From Gallionellaceae bacterium (GTDB lineage Bacteria > Pseudomonadota > Gammaproteobacteria > Burkholderiales > Gallionellaceae): a stretch of 7,347 nucleotides of DNA. A model generated the notes under the pieces. It was given only the letters and a program-made list of their open reading frames with translations. It was not told where the DNA came from and ran no database searches. Numbering within the stretch: the stretch's first letter is position 1; each line of letters begins with the position of its first letter. The position numbers and the translations under genes are program-made. Below are positions 6,071-7,347 of this stretch, in pieces. Location: NCBI GenBank assembly GCA_031277195.1, contig JAITMU010000212.1:1-7347 (forward strand). Reading direction: 5' to 3'.

Positions 6071-7031
6071 AACCGGTAGCTTTCATGTCGATGACGCTGC
6101 CGTCTGCGGCGCGCACGGCGCAGCCGTCGCCTGCTGTGATGACGCCGATGCGGGTCAGCGGCAGATTGAGAACTTTGGTTGCAAGCGCGGCGAGCCTGGC
6201 GCGGTTCGCGGGCGGCGCGGTGAAACACAATTCGTAATCATCGCCGCCCGCGAGCAGGCACCGCATTCCGACAGGCTGCGAGCAATGCGGGCGCAAGGCA
6301 TCCGACACCGGCAGATCGGCGAACGCAATCTCCGCCGCGACGCGCGAACGATTCAGAATGTGGCCGAGATCAGCCAGCAAACCATCCGATACGTCAATCG
6401 CGCTGTTGGCGATGCCGCGCAGCGCGAGTCCCAATGCGACGCGCGGTTCAGGGCGGTGCAGCCGCGACGCGCAAGCGGCGAAATCCGGCTCGGAGAGCGT
6501 CGCCTCACCATTCAAATGCGCCAACGCCAATGCCGCGTCCCCCAGTTGTCCCGACACCCAGATGTCGTCGCCCACTTGCGCGCCATCGCGCCGCAATGCC
6601 GCGCCGCGCGGCGCTTCGCCCATCGCGGTGACGCACACATTCAACGCCCCGCGCGTGGTGTCGCCGCCGACGAGCGCCACATAAAACTGTTCCGCCAGCG
6701 CAAAAAAACCACGGCTGAATTCGCTCAACCAGTGTTCGTCCGCCTGCGGCAACGACAACGCCAGCGTCGCCCAACGCGGCGTAGCGCCCATCGCCGCCAG
6801 ATCAGAAAGATTGACCGCCAGCGCTTTGTGTCCCAGCAGGAAGGGATCGGCGTCGGCAAAAAAATGCGTGCCGCTCACCAGCATGTCGGTGGTGACAACC
6901 AACTCCACGCCATCCGCCACGCGCAACAACGCCGCATCGTCGCCAATGCCAAGCGCGGTGCTGGACGTGGGGCGGGTGAAGTGTTTGGTGATGAGGTTAA
7001 ATTCGGTCACATGTAATAGATTGATTTTCAC
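6054..7031 (-). CDS. thiL: Thiamine-monophosphate kinase
   Basis: Phosphorylates thiamine monophosphate with ATP to thiamine diphosphate, the active cofactor. 325 residues with the expected motifs in order: GIGDDAAL at 28-35, TTDMLVSGTHF at 47-57, KALAVNLSDLAAMGA at 69-83, VGGDTTRG at 121-128 (Mg/ATP-binding aspartates), IDVSDGLLADLGHI at 212-225, GGDDYELCF at 262-270, and a C-terminal GYDHF as in E. coli ThiL. Two GTG starts are possible. The upstream one at 7029-7031 has AAGGGA 5 nt before it, supplied by the flanking repeat, and adds seven residues (MKINLLH). The inner GTG at 7008-7010 would give MTEFNLITKHFTRP, closer to the usual N-terminus, but has no visible ribosome binding site. The gene follows nusB and overlaps pgpA by 17 bp. 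No TPP riboswitch is visible upstream. Confidence 0.96.
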   Translation of the reverse strand: MKINLLHVTEFNLITKHFTRPTSSTALGIGDDAALLRVADGVELVVTTDMLVSGTHFFADADPFLLGHKALAVNLSDLAAMGATPRWATLALSLPQADEHWLSEFSRGFFALAEQFYVALVGGDTTRGALNVCVTAMGEAPRGAALRRDGAQVGDDIWVSGQLGDAALALAHLNGEATLSEPDFAACASRLHRPEPRVALGLALRGIANSAIDVSDGLLADLGHILNRSRVAAEIAFADLPVSDALRPHCSQPVGMRCLLAGGDDYELCFTAPPANRARLAALATKVLNLPLTRIGVITAGDGCAVRAADGSVIDMKATGYDHFR

Positions 7032-7042
7032 GATTGTCCCTT
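7032..7042 (-). promoter_or_regulatory. thiL ribosome binding site derived from the repeat element
   Basis: On the minus strand AAGGGA (7042-7037) precedes the GTG at 7029-7031 by 5 nt. Bases 7039-7042 belong to the left hairpin arm of the neighbouring repeat, so part of the ribosome binding site could be paired within the hairpin and masked. It favours the longer thiL start. Confidence 0.45.
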
Positions 7043-7151
7043 CCCCTTCAAGGGGAAGGTTAGGATGGGGATGGGTGGCTCCAAAAAATTCAAAACAATT
7101 TCACCACAAATTACCCCATCCCCACCCTTACCCTCCCCTTGAAGGGGAGGG
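7039..7151. repeat. Inverted-repeat element with 37-bp arms between nusB and thiL
   Basis: The arms at 7039-7075 and 7115-7151 match as reverse complements at 33 of 37 positions by eye, with a 39-nt A/T-rich centre at 7076-7114. Each arm starts with its own near-perfect hairpin (7039-7059 and 7131-7151, stem type cctccccttc/gaaggggagg) and ends in a tail of ggatggggatggg type pointing to the centre. The layout is the same as in the glnS-cysS element (hairpins outside, tails inside), but the stem sequence differs, so it may be a related subfamily. The right arm overlaps the end of nusB; the left arm reaches the thiL ribosome binding site. No transposase is encoded. Confidence 0.92.
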
Positions 7152-7347
7152 GATTGGAGATGCCGCCAATTTATCCAGCACCCCATTCACAAACTTGTGT
7201 CCATCCGTGCCGCCATATTCCTTGGCGAGATCCACCGCCTCGTTAATCACCACGCGATACGGCGTTTCGGGGTGCTGCGTCAGTTCATACGCGCCCAGCA
7301 TCAGCACGGAAAATTCCACCGGACTCAGCTCGGCGAGATCGCGGCTG
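7128..7347 (-). CDS. nusB: Transcription antitermination factor NusB, C-terminal part
   Basis: NusB binds boxA RNA together with S10 (NusE) and promotes antitermination, mainly on rRNA operons. 72 codons are visible; the N-terminus lies beyond the right edge. The family's C-terminal signature is clear: ELSPVEFSVLMLGAYEL, then PYRVVINEAVDLAKEYGG and TDGHKFVNGVLDKLA. After LDKLAA the frame enters the repeat element and ends SPIPSPSRGG with TAA at 7128-7130. E. coli NusB ends with a short unrelated tail at this point, so the last ten residues and the stop appear to come from the repeat. The conserved fold looks complete. It is the upstream gene of the nusB-thiL-pgpA group, with the 113-bp element in the gap to thiL. 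Confidence 0.93.
   Translation of the reverse strand, partial: SRDLAELSPVEFSVLMLGAYELTQHPETPYRVVINEAVDLAKEYGGTDGHKFVNGVLDKLAASPIPSPSRGG

Noticed and set aside
5838..7016. Plus-strand open frame of 392 codons
   Set aside because: Antisense to pgpA and thiL, very Arg/Gln/Ala-rich, no recognisable domain.
7032..7127. TPP riboswitch before thiL
   Set aside because: The gap is filled by the inverted-repeat element, and I see no THI-box core sequence.

Overview
The window reads as core chromosome of a moderately GC-rich proteobacterium, most likely a betaproteobacterium. This is an inference from the gene set and its order: nusB-thiL-pgpA on one side, and a periplasmic TPR protein, a cyclophilin and lpxH diverging from glnS-cysS on the other. 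LpxH and the two predicted lipoproteins show a Gram-negative cell with an LPS outer membrane. No mobile gene, defence system, CRISPR array, rRNA or tRNA is visible, and I found no undescribed multi-gene system.

Layout from left to right. Minus strand: the N-terminal ~357 codons of cysS (reading off the left edge), a ~90-bp palindromic repeat, then glnS upstream of it. Plus strand, divergent from glnS across 92 bp: a tightly packed set of TPR protein (2944-3465), cyclophilin PpiB with a lipoprotein signal (3476-4084) and lpxH (4092-4814), separated by 10 and 7 bp. Minus strand again, convergent with lpxH: an unrecognised lipoprotein (4848-5387), a 124-bp perfect inverted-repeat element, pgpA (5567-6070) overlapping thiL (6054-7031) by 17 bp, a 113-bp inverted-repeat element, and the C-terminal 72 codons of nusB running off the right edge.

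The genes are housekeeping: aminoacylation of tRNA-Cys and tRNA-Gln, protein folding, lipid A synthesis, phosphatidylglycerol synthesis, the last step of thiamine diphosphate synthesis, and transcription antitermination.

The notable content is the repeats. Three C/T- and G/A-rich palindromic elements sit in or against minus-strand genes. The first lies inside the open cysS frame and would add about 29 Pro/Ser/Gly/Glu-rich residues. The second fills the glnS-cysS gap. The third supplies the last residues and stop codon of nusB, and its other end supplies the Shine-Dalgarno-like sequence of thiL. A fourth, unrelated element (29-bp perfect arms resembling the neisserial dRS3 type) precedes the unknown lipoprotein and may carry its promoter. 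The cyclophilin also has two plausible starts, one giving a lipoprotein and one giving a cytoplasmic enzyme of exactly the usual PpiB length.
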